Shown here: positions 1 through 7,400 of the stretch, one piece after another
Numbering within the stretch: position 1 is the stretch's first letter
How the letters are laid out: each line of letters opens with the position of its first letter
DNA from: an uncultured Halomicronema sp.
GTDB lineage: Bacteria; Cyanobacteriota; Cyanobacteriia; Phormidesmidales; Phormidesmidaceae
Assembly: GCA_937897665.1 (NCBI GenBank)
Contig: CALCPB010000618.1
Location: 1-15,310, forward strand
Direction: 5' to 3'
DNA length: 15,310 bases
Position numbers and translations under genes: made by a program
Notes under the pieces: generated by a model
The model's database searches: none
What the model saw: the letters and a program-made list of their open reading frames with translations, nothing else
Told to the model about the DNA's origin: nothing

Positions 1-1
1 G

Positions 2-298
2 CGTCGTGAAAACTTAGACAAAGACGCGGTTAACTTCGACGAACTGCGCCGCGAAAACCTGGACAAAGATGCCGTCTACGAAGTTGTGGCCGCTGTAGAC
101 GTCGATGAGTTGCGCCGGGAGAATCTGGATAAAGATGCCGTCAACTTCGACGAGTTGCGTCGCGAAAACCTGGACAAAGATGCCGTCTATGAAGTCGTGG
201 CCGCTATTGACTTTGATGAGCTACGTCGTGAGAACCTGGACAAAGACGCGGTTGATTTTGATGAACTGCGCCGCGAAAATCTAGAAAAAGACGCCATC
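2..298 (+). repeat. In-frame 45/66-bp alternating tandem repeat
   Basis: Six coding repeat units alternate 45 and 66 bp, giving a higher-order period of 111 bp. Units differ mainly at third codon positions (cgtcgtgaaaac, cgccgcgaaaac, cgccgggagaat), which indicates that selection keeps the protein sequence while the DNA diverges. Confidence 0.8.
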
Positions 299-310
299 GC
301 CACCGTTTAG
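2..310 (+). CDS. 3' end of a repeat-containing protein (5' end outside window)
   Basis: The frame is open from the left edge to a TAG at 308-310, so this is the C-terminal 102 residues of a longer protein. It consists of six copies of RRENLDKDAV (last copy RRENLEKDAI), beginning at nt 2, 47, 113, 158, 224 and 269. The spacing alternates strictly 15, 22, 15, 22, 15 residues. The short unit is joined by NF or DF plus DEL; the long unit carries an added YEVVAA-type heptad. The repeats are highly charged with regular Leu/Val positions, suggesting a helical or coiled-coil rod. I see no catalytic motif and do not recognise the family. A terminator follows 53 bases after the stop. A GTG inside the repeat could be mistaken for a start, but the repeat clearly continues upstream of it. 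Confidence 0.75.
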   Translation, partial: RRENLDKDAVNFDELRRENLDKDAVYEVVAAVDVDELRRENLDKDAVNFDELRRENLDKDAVYEVVAAIDFDELRRENLDKDAVDFDELRRENLEKDAIATV

Positions 311-362
311 ACGATAGGCTCTTTCCTTTCGGCCAACGACTTGACGTCCCACACACACCTTT

Positions 363-396
363 GCCCCCTCAATGCCAGCATTCAGGGGGCTTTATT
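363..396 (+). terminator. Rho-independent terminator after the repeat protein
   Basis: GCCCCCT at 363-369 pairs with AGGGGGC at 384-390. An inner AATG/CATT pairing extends the stem, and TTTATT follows at 391-396. It lies 53 bases past the stop of the repeat-protein gene. Confidence 0.75.
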
Positions 397-443
397 GAAG
401 CTTGGTGCCCGAACTCCACGAGAGTCAATCATCTTGCACCAAT

Positions 444-481
444 AGGCTCTGATCGCATGGGCGGTTAGAGCCTTTCTTTAT
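444..481 (+). terminator. Second terminator-like hairpin
   Basis: AGGCTCT at 444-450 pairs with AGAGCCT at 467-473 and is followed by a T-rich run (ttcttta). The loop is 16 bases, so it is weaker than the hairpin at 363-396. It may be a back-up terminator or a fortuitous inverted repeat. Confidence 0.35.
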
Positions 482-580
482 CAGAAGAGATATCGCTGTT
501 TCAGAAATGAAAATTATGCTGAGACTAAATATTCAGAATGATTTTGCAGAGGATAAATTGGTTGAATAGGAGTTGAGAAC

Positions 581-834
581 TCAAGAATAATATTTAAAAG
601 AATAACAGCACCCAGAACGGTCTCTTTGAGTGACTTCCTCACCGAGTTCGAGCTTTCTTAGAGCGGTGACGGTAATCGCGTTTTCAAGGCTGAACCTTGC
701 GATACCCACATCCTGGCTCTCTGCTGTCAATTCGAGGAAATATCAAACACCTGATTGGATGCTGTTATTGTTGATGACGTTTCAGACGTTAAATCGATAT
801 CAAACCTCCTCTTTAACGTGAACTGAACGGTCAT
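581..834 (-). pseudogene. Possible frameshifted small gene remnant
   Basis: On the minus strand an ATG at 834 opens a 35-residue frame (MTVQFTLKRRFDIDLTS...) ending with TGA at 727-729. The frame shifted by one base stays open from just before that point to a stop at 581-583 and reads as plausible protein (...LTAESQDVGIARFSLENAI...). Joining them would give about 84 residues. There is no Shine-Dalgarno sequence and no recognised family, so this may be chance. Confidence 0.2.
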
Positions 835-1003
835 TTGATGTCGAAGCGCTTCGCTTCTTGACTATTAGAATAACCTGCTGAAGCGCCATGCTTTCAGACT
901 GCAAACAAAGTTCATTCTTCCATCTGATGGCGTTGTATCACCCCACCTGAGGTGATCTCGCCTGAGTGTGCTGCATGACCCGAGATCGCTCCGGAAACTG
1001 GCC

Positions 1004-1168
1004 TCACGAGGCCGCATACCGCTGACGATAGAGCCGGAGCATCTGATCGATTTGTTGGCACGCTTCCGCATAAGAGCAGCCTTGATGCTGCTGTCGCCAA
1101 GCTACCAGGGCTGAGTAGCTGGTTTGCTGGCGCATCAGGTCATGAAATTCATCGGGAAGAGGCGTCAT
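1004..1168 (-). CDS. Small unknown protein downstream of the HNH gene
   Basis: This 54-residue frame starts at ATG 1168, with TAGGG about eight bases upstream. The protein (MTPLPDEFHDLMRQQ..., ending LRLYRQRYAAS) is rich in Gln, Arg and aromatic residues and looks like two helices, with a CSYAEACQQIDQ-type middle. The same frame stays open far upstream, but that part only mirrors the HNH gene in another frame and looks non-coding. It lies 109 bases downstream of the HNH stop on the same strand, so co-transcription is likely. I do not recognise a family. Coding status rests on protein-like composition, a start with a ribosome site and position; it could still be spurious. Confidence 0.45.
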   Translation of the reverse strand: MTPLPDEFHDLMRQQTSYSALVAWRQQHQGCSYAEACQQIDQMLRLYRQRYAAS

Positions 1169-1277
1169 CGAATCCCTACTGGTGAAAGCCCTGTAGCTAT
1201 GGGCCAAGGCCCGGTGTTTCTTCAATTGTGCGGGCACCGAGCGTGTCAAGCCAGACAATGTTAGCCGACTCGGGGAG

Positions 1278-1772
1278 CTAAGCTCGCTTCGGTGACGGTG
1301 GTGGGCGCAGGCCCTGACCTTCGGCGGGTGCGGTGCCCTGTCTCGGGATGCTGAAAGGCGCGACCGCCTGGGGTAAAAGGGAAAGCTGTAAGCCTTCCGG
1401 CCAAGCATCATCAATGGAGAGCTGGCCCAAGAATTCCGCCTTGAGCCGTCGCTGCTTGGCGCGAAACTGACTGTCAAACTGCAGATGACAGACGGTGCAG
1501 AGCGCCTTGAGATTGCTGGGGTCCTGATTGCTAGGCTGCTGGTCGAGGTGAGCGACCGTGAGCAGATAGCGCCGAGGAGCCGCTTCAAACTTGGCCGGTA
1601 ATGGCGTCTGCCGCTGCCGCCATTGCTTCACCCGCTGGAGGAAATCGGCCAACGGTTCACTCGGCTGGCGACAGGGCCGCTGACATTGCTGACAACACCA
1701 ATGAGCCTCATGCTTAATGCGCAGCGCAATGGCCTCCCAATCATCGGGATATCGGGCTCTGATGATGGGCAT
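1278..1772 (-). CDS. HNH endonuclease-like protein
   Basis: The 164-residue product has the layout of compact HNH nucleases. A CxxC pair (about residues 27-30) comes first, then LTVAHLD (His75), SNLKALC (Asn87, Cys92) and a second CxxC followed by His (residues 92-96). The cysteines would bind a structural zinc and the His/Asn core would nick or cut DNA with a metal ion. Start chosen at ATG 1772, preceded by GGAGTGGAGGGG. The frame extends upstream to a TTG at 1808, but without a comparable ribosome site. The C-terminal 40 residues are Pro/Gln-rich and probably disordered. The position where many relatives have HLDH reads HLDQ here. HNH genes are common on mobile elements; the target is unknown. 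Confidence 0.75.
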   Translation of the reverse strand: MPIIRARYPDDWEAIALRIKHEAHWCCQQCQRPCRQPSEPLADFLQRVKQWRQRQTPLPAKFEAAPRRYLLTVAHLDQQPSNQDPSNLKALCTVCHLQFDSQFRAKQRRLKAEFLGQLSIDDAWPEGLQLSLLPQAVAPFSIPRQGTAPAEGQGLRPPPSPKRA

Positions 1773-1843
1773 CCCCTCCACTCCCCCGTGGTCCTTCAAG
1801 ATCGCCAAACTGACCTGACCGGAAACAGTCGCTCAAATAATAA

Positions 1844-1869
1844 CCCCTCGATGCCGAGACACCGAGGGG
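1844..1869 (-). terminator. Terminator of the leftward partition-like operon
   Basis: CCCCTCG at 1844-1850 pairs with CGAGGGG at 1863-1869. Read on the minus strand, the stem is followed by TTATTATTT. It sits 16 bases beyond the last possible stop of the leftward operon (1886) and separates that operon from the HNH gene. Confidence 0.65.
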
Positions 1870-1885
1870 AGGTTTTGAATAAGAA

Positions 1886-2086
1886 TCAACTTATAAGGAG
1901 TGGAATTATCATACTGTCCCGTCGGACACCTATCAGAATGCCTGAGACTGCCGAGCAGGGACAGAGCAAAGCCACTAGATTTACCCAATACCTGCACAAG
2001 CCCCCACCTCCGTAAATTCCCTGTAAAGTGTGCCGCGCGAACGTTGCCTCTCCCACGCGCTGAGCCAGCCTGTGGAGCTGCCCCAT
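1886..2086 (-). CDS. Possible small hydrophobic-tailed protein at the operon end
   Basis: A 66-residue frame from ATG 2086 begins MGQLHRLAQRVGEATFARH and ends in a hydrophobic tail (CPCSAVSGILIG...PLLIS). The frame is open further upstream to a TTG at 2134 that overlaps the preceding gene. The stop lies just before the terminator at 1844-1869, which fits a last operon gene. There is no clear ribosome site and no recognised family, so it may be untranslated 3' sequence. Confidence 0.3.
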   Translation of the reverse strand: MGQLHRLAQRVGEATFARHTLQGIYGGGGLCRYWVNLVALLCPCSAVSGILIGVRRDSMIIPLLIS

Positions 2087-2102
2087 CAGCGCCGGTGACC
2101 GC

Positions 2103-2690
2103 TCACTCAGGAGCCGTTCCAATCGCCCGTTCAATGCGCTCCAGGCGAATCAGGGTGGAATTCTGGAGCCGCTCCAAATGCTGCACCTGCTGCTGGAGCC
2201 CGATCGCATAGAGCCCGAGCCCCGCCACCCACGCGATCGCGATGCCGATAAACCAGGACTTACGGCTCCAAATCCAACTCTCTGTGCGACTGCGCGCGCT
2301 CACCCTTTGCACTTGAGTGGTCAACTGCTGAAGATGAGTGAATAGCCCCTGCACCTGCCGCTCGTTGAGACCCAATTGCGGCGTCTCGGCCTGATTCAAG
2401 TGTTTGCTCAATGACGGCATTTGCTGCTGCAATCCCGTCAATTGCCCTTTCAAGTGCTCGCAAGTACTGCTGAGCTGCGCGCAGTTTTGCGCCAGCCGCT
2501 CCGTCTTCTGAGTGCGGGCCGTCAGGAGCCGGATGAGTTCTAGATTGGTTGCCGTCCATGCGTTGACCTCCTGCTCCAGTCGAATTACCGGCCTAAAAGC
2601 GCGGACCATTAGATCGTCCGGATCAAGCTCCAGCTCCCCAGCGAAGCGTCGTTCCTCCTCTGAGGTCGTCCCGTTGTTACTGTGAGTCAT
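2103..2690 (-). CDS. Coiled-coil single-pass membrane protein
   Basis: The 195-residue protein has an acidic N-terminus, a long Gln/Leu-rich region likely to form coiled coil (about residues 37-130), one transmembrane segment (about 146-165, WFIGIAIAWVAGLGLYAIGL), and a short second coil (166-190). Its ATG overlaps the TGA of the ParA-like gene as ATGA, so translation is probably coupled and the two proteins are likely to work together. By position it matches the third gene of StbABC-type operons, but no sequence family is recognised. Inference: it may tether the partition ATPase or the transfer complex to the inner membrane. No enzymatic motif is visible. Confidence 0.7.
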   Translation of the reverse strand: MTHSNNGTTSEEERRFAGELELDPDDLMVRAFRPVIRLEQEVNAWTATNLELIRLLTARTQKTERLAQNCAQLSSTCEHLKGQLTGLQQQMPSLSKHLNQAETPQLGLNERQVQGLFTHLQQLTTQVQRVSARSRTESWIWSRKSWFIGIAIAWVAGLGLYAIGLQQQVQHLERLQNSTLIRLERIERAIGTAPE

Positions 2691-3448
2691 CGCGGTAAAT
2701 ACCCCGTCTTCTCAAAATTGGCATAGGCCGCGCGTAAATACGTCTTCACCGCCGCTTGCTCCACAATGCCGAAGCCCTTGCCTTGGTGAGACTGACCCGC
2801 CGCAAACGAGAGCCGCTGCTGAAGCAACGTGCTGGCAACCCGCAACGGTAACTTGGGTAAATCAATCACCTGACTGCCGGTTTCCTGGATTAGCGCCTGC
2901 AACTCCTCCGCCCCGTCAAAGAAATCCCACTCGGCATACTTCAGATTGCGTACCACCACATGAGGAATCTGCTTGCCAAAGGCGTTCAGCGAGATTTCCA
3001 AAGACTTGAGACTGTCAAACTCGCCAGTAATGACAAACCACTTCACCAGCTCCACCTGATGCTCTGCCGCCAGCGTCACGATGCCGTAATTGTTTACCCA
3101 ACTCTGAAACGCCCCATGCACCGTGGCGGGCAGATTCACGACGACGGCCTGCTGCGCTTCTACTGCTGTATTCAAAATCGAGTTGGCCCGCGCCCCCAAG
3201 TTTTCGTCTTCAGAGAACTGCGACACCGCCACCTCCGGATAAATGCCCTTGAAGTCGGGTGAATTCACATCTGCCTCAATGCCAACCACCGGCACCGACT
3301 GATCGAAAAACCATTGATAGAGGGTGCGACAGAGGAACGACTTACCGACGCCGCCCTTGTTGCCATCGGCCAAGTGAATCCGCGACGTGATCACCGGCGC
3401 GGTCGGCTCCTCTTTGCGATCGCGCTTTTTAACTGTTGTGGCTGTCAT
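2687..3448 (-). CDS. ParA/StbB-like P-loop ATPase
   Basis: This 253-residue protein carries a deviant Walker A motif, GNKGGVGKSF (about residues 29-38), including the lysine typical of ParA/MinD/StbB ATPases. The A' region GIEADVNSPD follows at 56-65. The Walker B position reads AVVVNLPAT (about 101-109), with Asn where ParA proteins usually have Asp. Family role: ATP-dependent positioning of plasmid DNA, or assisting conjugative mobilisation in the StbB branch. Start is ATG 3448 with TTGAGG eight bases upstream; that TGA is also the stop of the preceding gene, and the gap is only ten bases. The HTH gene upstream and the repeat array beyond it make an StbAB-like partition or transfer-control operon likely. 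Confidence 0.8.
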   Translation of the reverse strand: MTATTVKKRDRKEEPTAPVITSRIHLADGNKGGVGKSFLCRTLYQWFFDQSVPVVGIEADVNSPDFKGIYPEVAVSQFSEDENLGARANSILNTAVEAQQAVVVNLPATVHGAFQSWVNNYGIVTLAAEHQVELVKWFVITGEFDSLKSLEISLNAFGKQIPHVVVRNLKYAEWDFFDGAEELQALIQETGSQVIDLPKLPLRVASTLLQQRLSFAAGQSHQGKGFGIVEQAAVKTYLRAAYANFEKTGYLPR

Positions 3449-3458
3449 GCTGCTGACC

Positions 3459-3896
3459 TCAATACGCTAACTGGACTTCATCCGACTGTTCCGGTAGAGG
3501 TAGTTGCGGTGCCCTGGTTGTTTCCTTGGTCGTTTCCCTGATTGTTCCTGTAGTTACCGACGGCGACGGTGCTGCTGTAGGCGATCGCTTGCCGCTGCCT
3601 TTGCCGTTGCCCTTCCGCTTCTTCGCTGTAGCTGCTTTCTGGCCGTTCCCGTTCCGTTCCCGCCGCAGGCGCAAGACATAATGCTTCAGACTGCCCGCAC
3701 TGATGGCCAAGCCCTGTTCCCCTAACCGCGCGGCCACCTCGCTGTAGGTATGGGTTGCTAAAGCTTCCTCAATGCTGTCGAATAGCGCTTCGACCGCTTC
3801 CCGACAGTTGAACTGAGTGCGGGGTTCTGCGGCCAGCTCCGTGAGCCCCTGGCGACAGTTCTCAATGGTTTCCGATGAATACACTTTGTCCGTCAT
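3459..3896 (-). CDS. Small DNA-binding protein, StbA-like position
   Basis: The 145-residue product has a helical N-terminal half. Its residues about 50-78 (YSEVAARLGEQGLAISAGSL followed by KHYVLRLRR) resemble the helix-turn-helix seen in small plasmid partition and mobilisation proteins. The C-terminal half is low complexity, rich in Lys/Gly and then Thr/Pro, probably disordered and DNA-contacting. It is the first gene of the leftward operon and is followed ten bases later by the ParA-like gene. It lies immediately beside the 11-bp repeat array at 3961-4280, its natural candidate binding site. In R388, StbA binds 9-bp repeats spaced every 11 bp beside oriT; the comparison rests on layout, not sequence identity. 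A short ACGGGTCCCGT palindrome abuts the ATG and could be an autoregulatory operator. Confidence 0.65.
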   Translation of the reverse strand: MTDKVYSSETIENCRQGLTELAAEPRTQFNCREAVEALFDSIEEALATHTYSEVAARLGEQGLAISAGSLKHYVLRLRRERNGNGQKAATAKKRKGNGKGSGKRSPTAAPSPSVTTGTIRETTKETTRAPQLPLPEQSDEVQLAY

Positions 3897-3960
3897 GACG
3901 GGTCCCGTAGCACTGGGCGTTATCGTTCAGCCTGACGAATATTTTTTTCAGCATGCAGCG

Positions 3961-4280
3961 GGCTCAACGAGGTGTAACGAAGCGTTGCCGACTGACACAA
4001 TGTGAGGAAGTGATGACCCATGCTCCTGGCTCTGCCGGAACTCCAACGCTGCTGTGCCGTTGACATTCCCGAGCATTGTCGCAAGGGTTTCCCAATGAAA
4101 CGTAGACGACTGTTGCCGAAGTGTTGCCGACTAACCCAATGCAAGGGAGTGACGACCTATGCACTCGGCTCTGCCAGAACGCTCACTCTACTGTGCCGTT
4201 AACGTTCCCGAAAACAATCCCCCATCTTGTCGAAAGCGTTCCCTATGTATTGCCGATGCATTGCCGAAGGGGTGCCAGAG
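3961..4280 (+). repeat. Clusters of 11-bp-spaced direct repeats (candidate StbA-like/oriT sites)
   Basis: The clearest run is five adjacent 11-mers: CTTGTCGAAAG (4226), CGTTCCCTATG (4237), TATTGCCGATG (4248), CATTGCCGAAG (4259) and GGGTGCCAGAG (4270). A second cluster holds TGTTGCCGAAG (4111) and TGTTGCCGACT (4122), with weaker members from 4052. A third holds GTGTAACGAAG (3972) and CGTTGCCGACT (3983). Consensus NNTTGCCGAAG, one helical turn per unit. They lie between the divergent HTH/ParA operon and the relaxase gene. Confidence 0.7.
3981..4269 (+). repeat. Diverged tandem duplication of about 140 bp
   Basis: Blocks recur in the same order at an offset of 139 bases: GTTGCCGACT (3984 and 4123), GGCTCTGCC (4028 and 4167), CTGTGCCGTT (4052 and 4191), TTCCCGA (4066 and 4205). 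After a 12-base insertion in the second copy, TTGTCG and GTT[T]CCC.ATG continue in parallel. This is an ancient duplication of a functional control segment. Confidence 0.75.
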
Positions 4281-4287
4281 GGAGAAC

Positions 4288-4378
4288 GCCACTGCGTGGC
4301 AGCCAACCGAACCGTGCCCAGAGGAGCCCCCTAAGTCCCAAAATCCGATCTATTCACACAATACGCCAAATTTTTGGC
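4288..4378 (+). other. Inverted repeats in the putative oriT region
   Basis: GCCAC/GTGGC with a 3-base loop lies at 4288-4300. GCCAAA/TTTGGC with a 2-base spacer lies at 4365-4378, followed by AAAAACCCGTAACAAG. MobF origins of transfer usually carry a short inverted repeat next to nic, and this one lies about 100 bases before the relaxase start. The nic site itself cannot be identified from sequence alone. Confidence 0.35.
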
Positions 4379-4481
4379 AAAAACCCGTAACAAGTTGACA
4401 CACAAGCGTTCCAGAGATTTGCCCGCAAAGCGTGAAAAACGCGGCAGAATGGAGGCAACGTTTCCGGCAGCTCGCCCCATC

Positions 4482-7400
4482 ATGCTGTCGCTCTCCAACC
4501 TCAAAGCGGCCCAAGCAGAAACCTACTATCAGGCTGACGATTATTACACGACTGAAGCATCCGGTGCTGCCGAATTCAGTCCCCAATGGTTCGGGGAAGG
4601 AGCTGCTGCCTTGGGTTTAGATGGCAGTGTGGCAGGCGAAGATTTCAAATCCCTGTTGCAGGGGCATGGCCCCGAGGGTCAAGCGCTCTTTCAGCGGCAG
4701 GTGGATGTCGAAAAGCGGCGAGGCGCTACCGACTACACGTTCAGTGCGCCCAAATCCGTCAGCGTTGCCGCCCTCGTGCAACAGGACAAGCGCGTCCTGC
4801 AAGCCCATCATCAGGCGGTGAAAACAGCGCTGTCTATCCTCGAAGACCGCTACGTCGAAGCCCGCATCACGATCGCGCCGGGCGATCGTCAACGAGTGAA
4901 CACCGGCAACCTCATCAGCGCTCTATTCCCACACCAAACCAGCCGCGAACTTGACCCCCAGTTGCACACCCACTGTGTCACCATCAACGCCACTCAAGCG
5001 CCCGATGGCCGCTGGTTTTCCTTCTCCAATGAGAGCGTGATTCGGCAGCAAAAACTGCTGGGTGAGGTCTACCAAAACGAACTCGCTCATGAGCTGCGGC
5101 AGGTGGGCTATGAGATTCAGCCCCTCGCCAATGGTCAGTTCGAGCTAGCCGGATATGACCCGGAAATGCTCGACGGGTTCTCGAAACGTCGCCAACAAAT
5201 TGAGGCGGTGATGGAGCGCTGGCAACAAGAGCGCGAGGCAATTCAGGATGGCGAGGGGCAACCCGTCACCGATACGGCAGCGCGGCGGGAGGCGGCTAAT
5301 TTGCGATCGCGGCAGCGCAAATGTCACGATATTGGGCGCGAAGACCTGACCCAGGCTTGGGGTGAGCAGGTGCAGCAGGAAGGCTGGCAACTGCCGGAAA
5401 TTCCGAGCGCACCGGGGCAACTTTCGCGTCCATCGGCGCAGGACATCATCGATAACAGCGTCCAGCATTGCGAAGAACGGCGGGCGATTTTCCCGCGTGA
5501 AGCCGTCGAACGATTTGCCCTCGAACATCATCTGGGCGATCAGCCTTTTGCAGATATTGCCGGAACTGTGTCGGGCTCCGACGACCTGATTCGCATCGAA
5601 CCGGGGCTACCCGCAGGCAGTCTCTTAACGACGCAGCGCGCGATCGCCCTAGAACAAGACACGATTCAACTGATGCAGGCGGGCCAGGGCCAGATGCTCC
5701 CGTTGGCGTCATCTTGGCAGGCGGCCAGCCTGGTAAACGAGGGCAACTTCAACGCGGGGCAACAGCTAGCGGTGCGGCATACGCTGACGAGCCGCGACCC
5801 GGTAATCGGTTGGCAGGGCGTCGCCGGTGCCGGTAAAACCTACGCGCTGTCGTGGGTGAAACAGCAAGCAGAGCAGTCAGGCTACCGGGTGAAAGGCTTG
5901 GCCCCCAGCGCTGAAGCGGCGAGCGAGCTCGGAAAATCCTTACAGATCGAGACGGCCACCGTTGCCAGTCATCTGCTGACGCCACGGCAGGAGCGCGGCC
6001 CCCAACTCTGGATAGTGGATGAAGCGAGTTTGCTGGGGATGCAGACCGCCCATGATCTGTTAGCAAAAGCCCAACAGCAGGACGCCCGCGTCATTTTAGT
6101 CGGCGATACCCGCCAGCTCTCGGCGGTGGAAGCGGGGCATCCCTTCAAATCTCTGCAAGCTGCCGGGATGGCCACCAGCTATCTCGATGAGAGCCGTCGT
6201 CAGCAGACCCGCAGCCTACAGCAAGCGGTGCGACATTTGGCGGCAGGTGAGATTGACCTGGGCATTGATGAGTTGATGGCCAATGGCAACATCACCCTCG
6301 CGGCGACCCCCGCCGCCAGTGAAGTCCTCTTGGTGAAAACCTACTGCCAACTTTCCCCGGCGGAGCGAGACCAGACGCTGATTCTGACGAGCACTCGCGA
6401 GGCGCGGCAACGACTGACGCAAGCGCTGCGACATCAGTTGCAGGATGACGGCGAGCTGGCGGCCAATCAACTGCACATCACGGGCATGACCCCCAAACAC
6501 TTGACGGTGGCTGAGGCGGGCTATGCCAGTCACTACGAAATCGGTGATGTGGTTGTGCCCTTGTACGGCTACCGCCAGAAAGGCGTTCAGGCTGACTCAA
6601 CGGGAGCGGGCCTCAGTCCCCGTCAGCGGTATGAAGTCGTCGATATTCAACGAGAGCCCAATACCCTAACGGTGCGCGGTGAGGATGGTCAGATGGTGAC
6701 CTTTGATCCCGCCAAATGCGTAAAGAAATTGGTGTACCAGCCAGCGGTATTGGAGGTGGCCGTGGGCGATCGCCTGCGGTGGACGCGCAACGACCGCCAG
6801 CAGCACCGTCGCAATGGTCAGGAACTCACGGTCGAAGCGATCGACGGGACGCAAGTGACTGCCGTGGACCCGTCCGGTCAGCGCTATGAGATTGATGCTC
6901 AGACCTGGCAGTATCTTGACTACGCCTGGGGCAACACGATTCATAGTGCCCAAGGTAAAACAGCAGACCGGGTCATGGTGCTGGCCCACGACAATATTGA
7001 TCAGGAGTCCTTTTATGTGGCCTGCTCTCGGGTGAAGCATCATCTGAGCGTCTATACCGATAGCCTGGAACACCTGCGGCAGCAAGCGCACTGTTCTCGC
7101 AGTCAGGAGAATGTCACGGACTATCTCAGAGACTTACGCGCTCAATGGGCGACCTCAGCAACAGTGGCAGCGACCCAATCCCCTGTACCTCCAGCCACAG
7201 TGAGCCAGCCATCCCGATCCGCCGATCCAATGCCTGTCATTGTCTCTGGAGAAAGCTCGGCGGCAGCTCAGAAGCGAAAGTCTGACGTGCGCAAGCAGGC
7301 TGAAGAATACCGCCGCATTTGGTGTGCCTGTCGGGACAGACTCCCCAGCACGCTTACGGGTGAGGAGTTGGACCGGGCGATCGCGCAAAAAGTTCTGGCA

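Larger units (their letters stand above)
311..1003. other. Gene-poor interval
   Basis: About 690 bases without a convincing intact gene. It holds the two terminator-like hairpins at 363-396 and 444-481, an AT-rich stretch (about 480-610), a possible frameshifted remnant on the minus strand (581-834), and short hairpins at 843-857 (GAAGCG/CGCTTC) and 878-897 (CTGAAGC/GCTTTCAG). The last two lie downstream of the leftward gene at 1004-1168 but lack a clear T-run. Confidence 0.6.

Noticed and set aside
2..298. Regular repeats resembling a CRISPR or minisatellite
   Set aside because: The repeats are in frame throughout, differ mainly at third positions, and have no unique spacers, so this is a coding repeat.
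630..821. 63-residue plus-strand open frame
   Set aside because: No ribosome site, odd composition, and the opposite strand reads more like decayed protein.
1169..1588. N-terminal extension of the 54-residue frame across the HNH gene
   Set aside because: Ser/Arg-rich sequence mirroring the HNH coding frame. The internal ATG at 1168 has its own ribosome site.
3961..4280. Replication iterons (oriV) as the explanation of the 11-bp repeats
   Set aside because: No Rep gene or DnaA-rich AT segment is visible in the window, and iterons are usually longer. An StbA-like or oriT role fits the neighbours better, though it is not excluded.
4395..4423. TTGACA at 4395-4400 as the relaxase -35 box
   Set aside because: The sequence 16-18 bases downstream has no recognisable -10 box. 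The same holds for TTGACA at 4059.
4374..4481. TTG at 4374 as the relaxase start, adding 36 residues
   Set aside because: The extension overlaps the inverted repeat and is basic, low-quality sequence. MobF relaxases begin almost directly at the MLSLS-type segment, and catalytic residue numbering fits the 4482 start.
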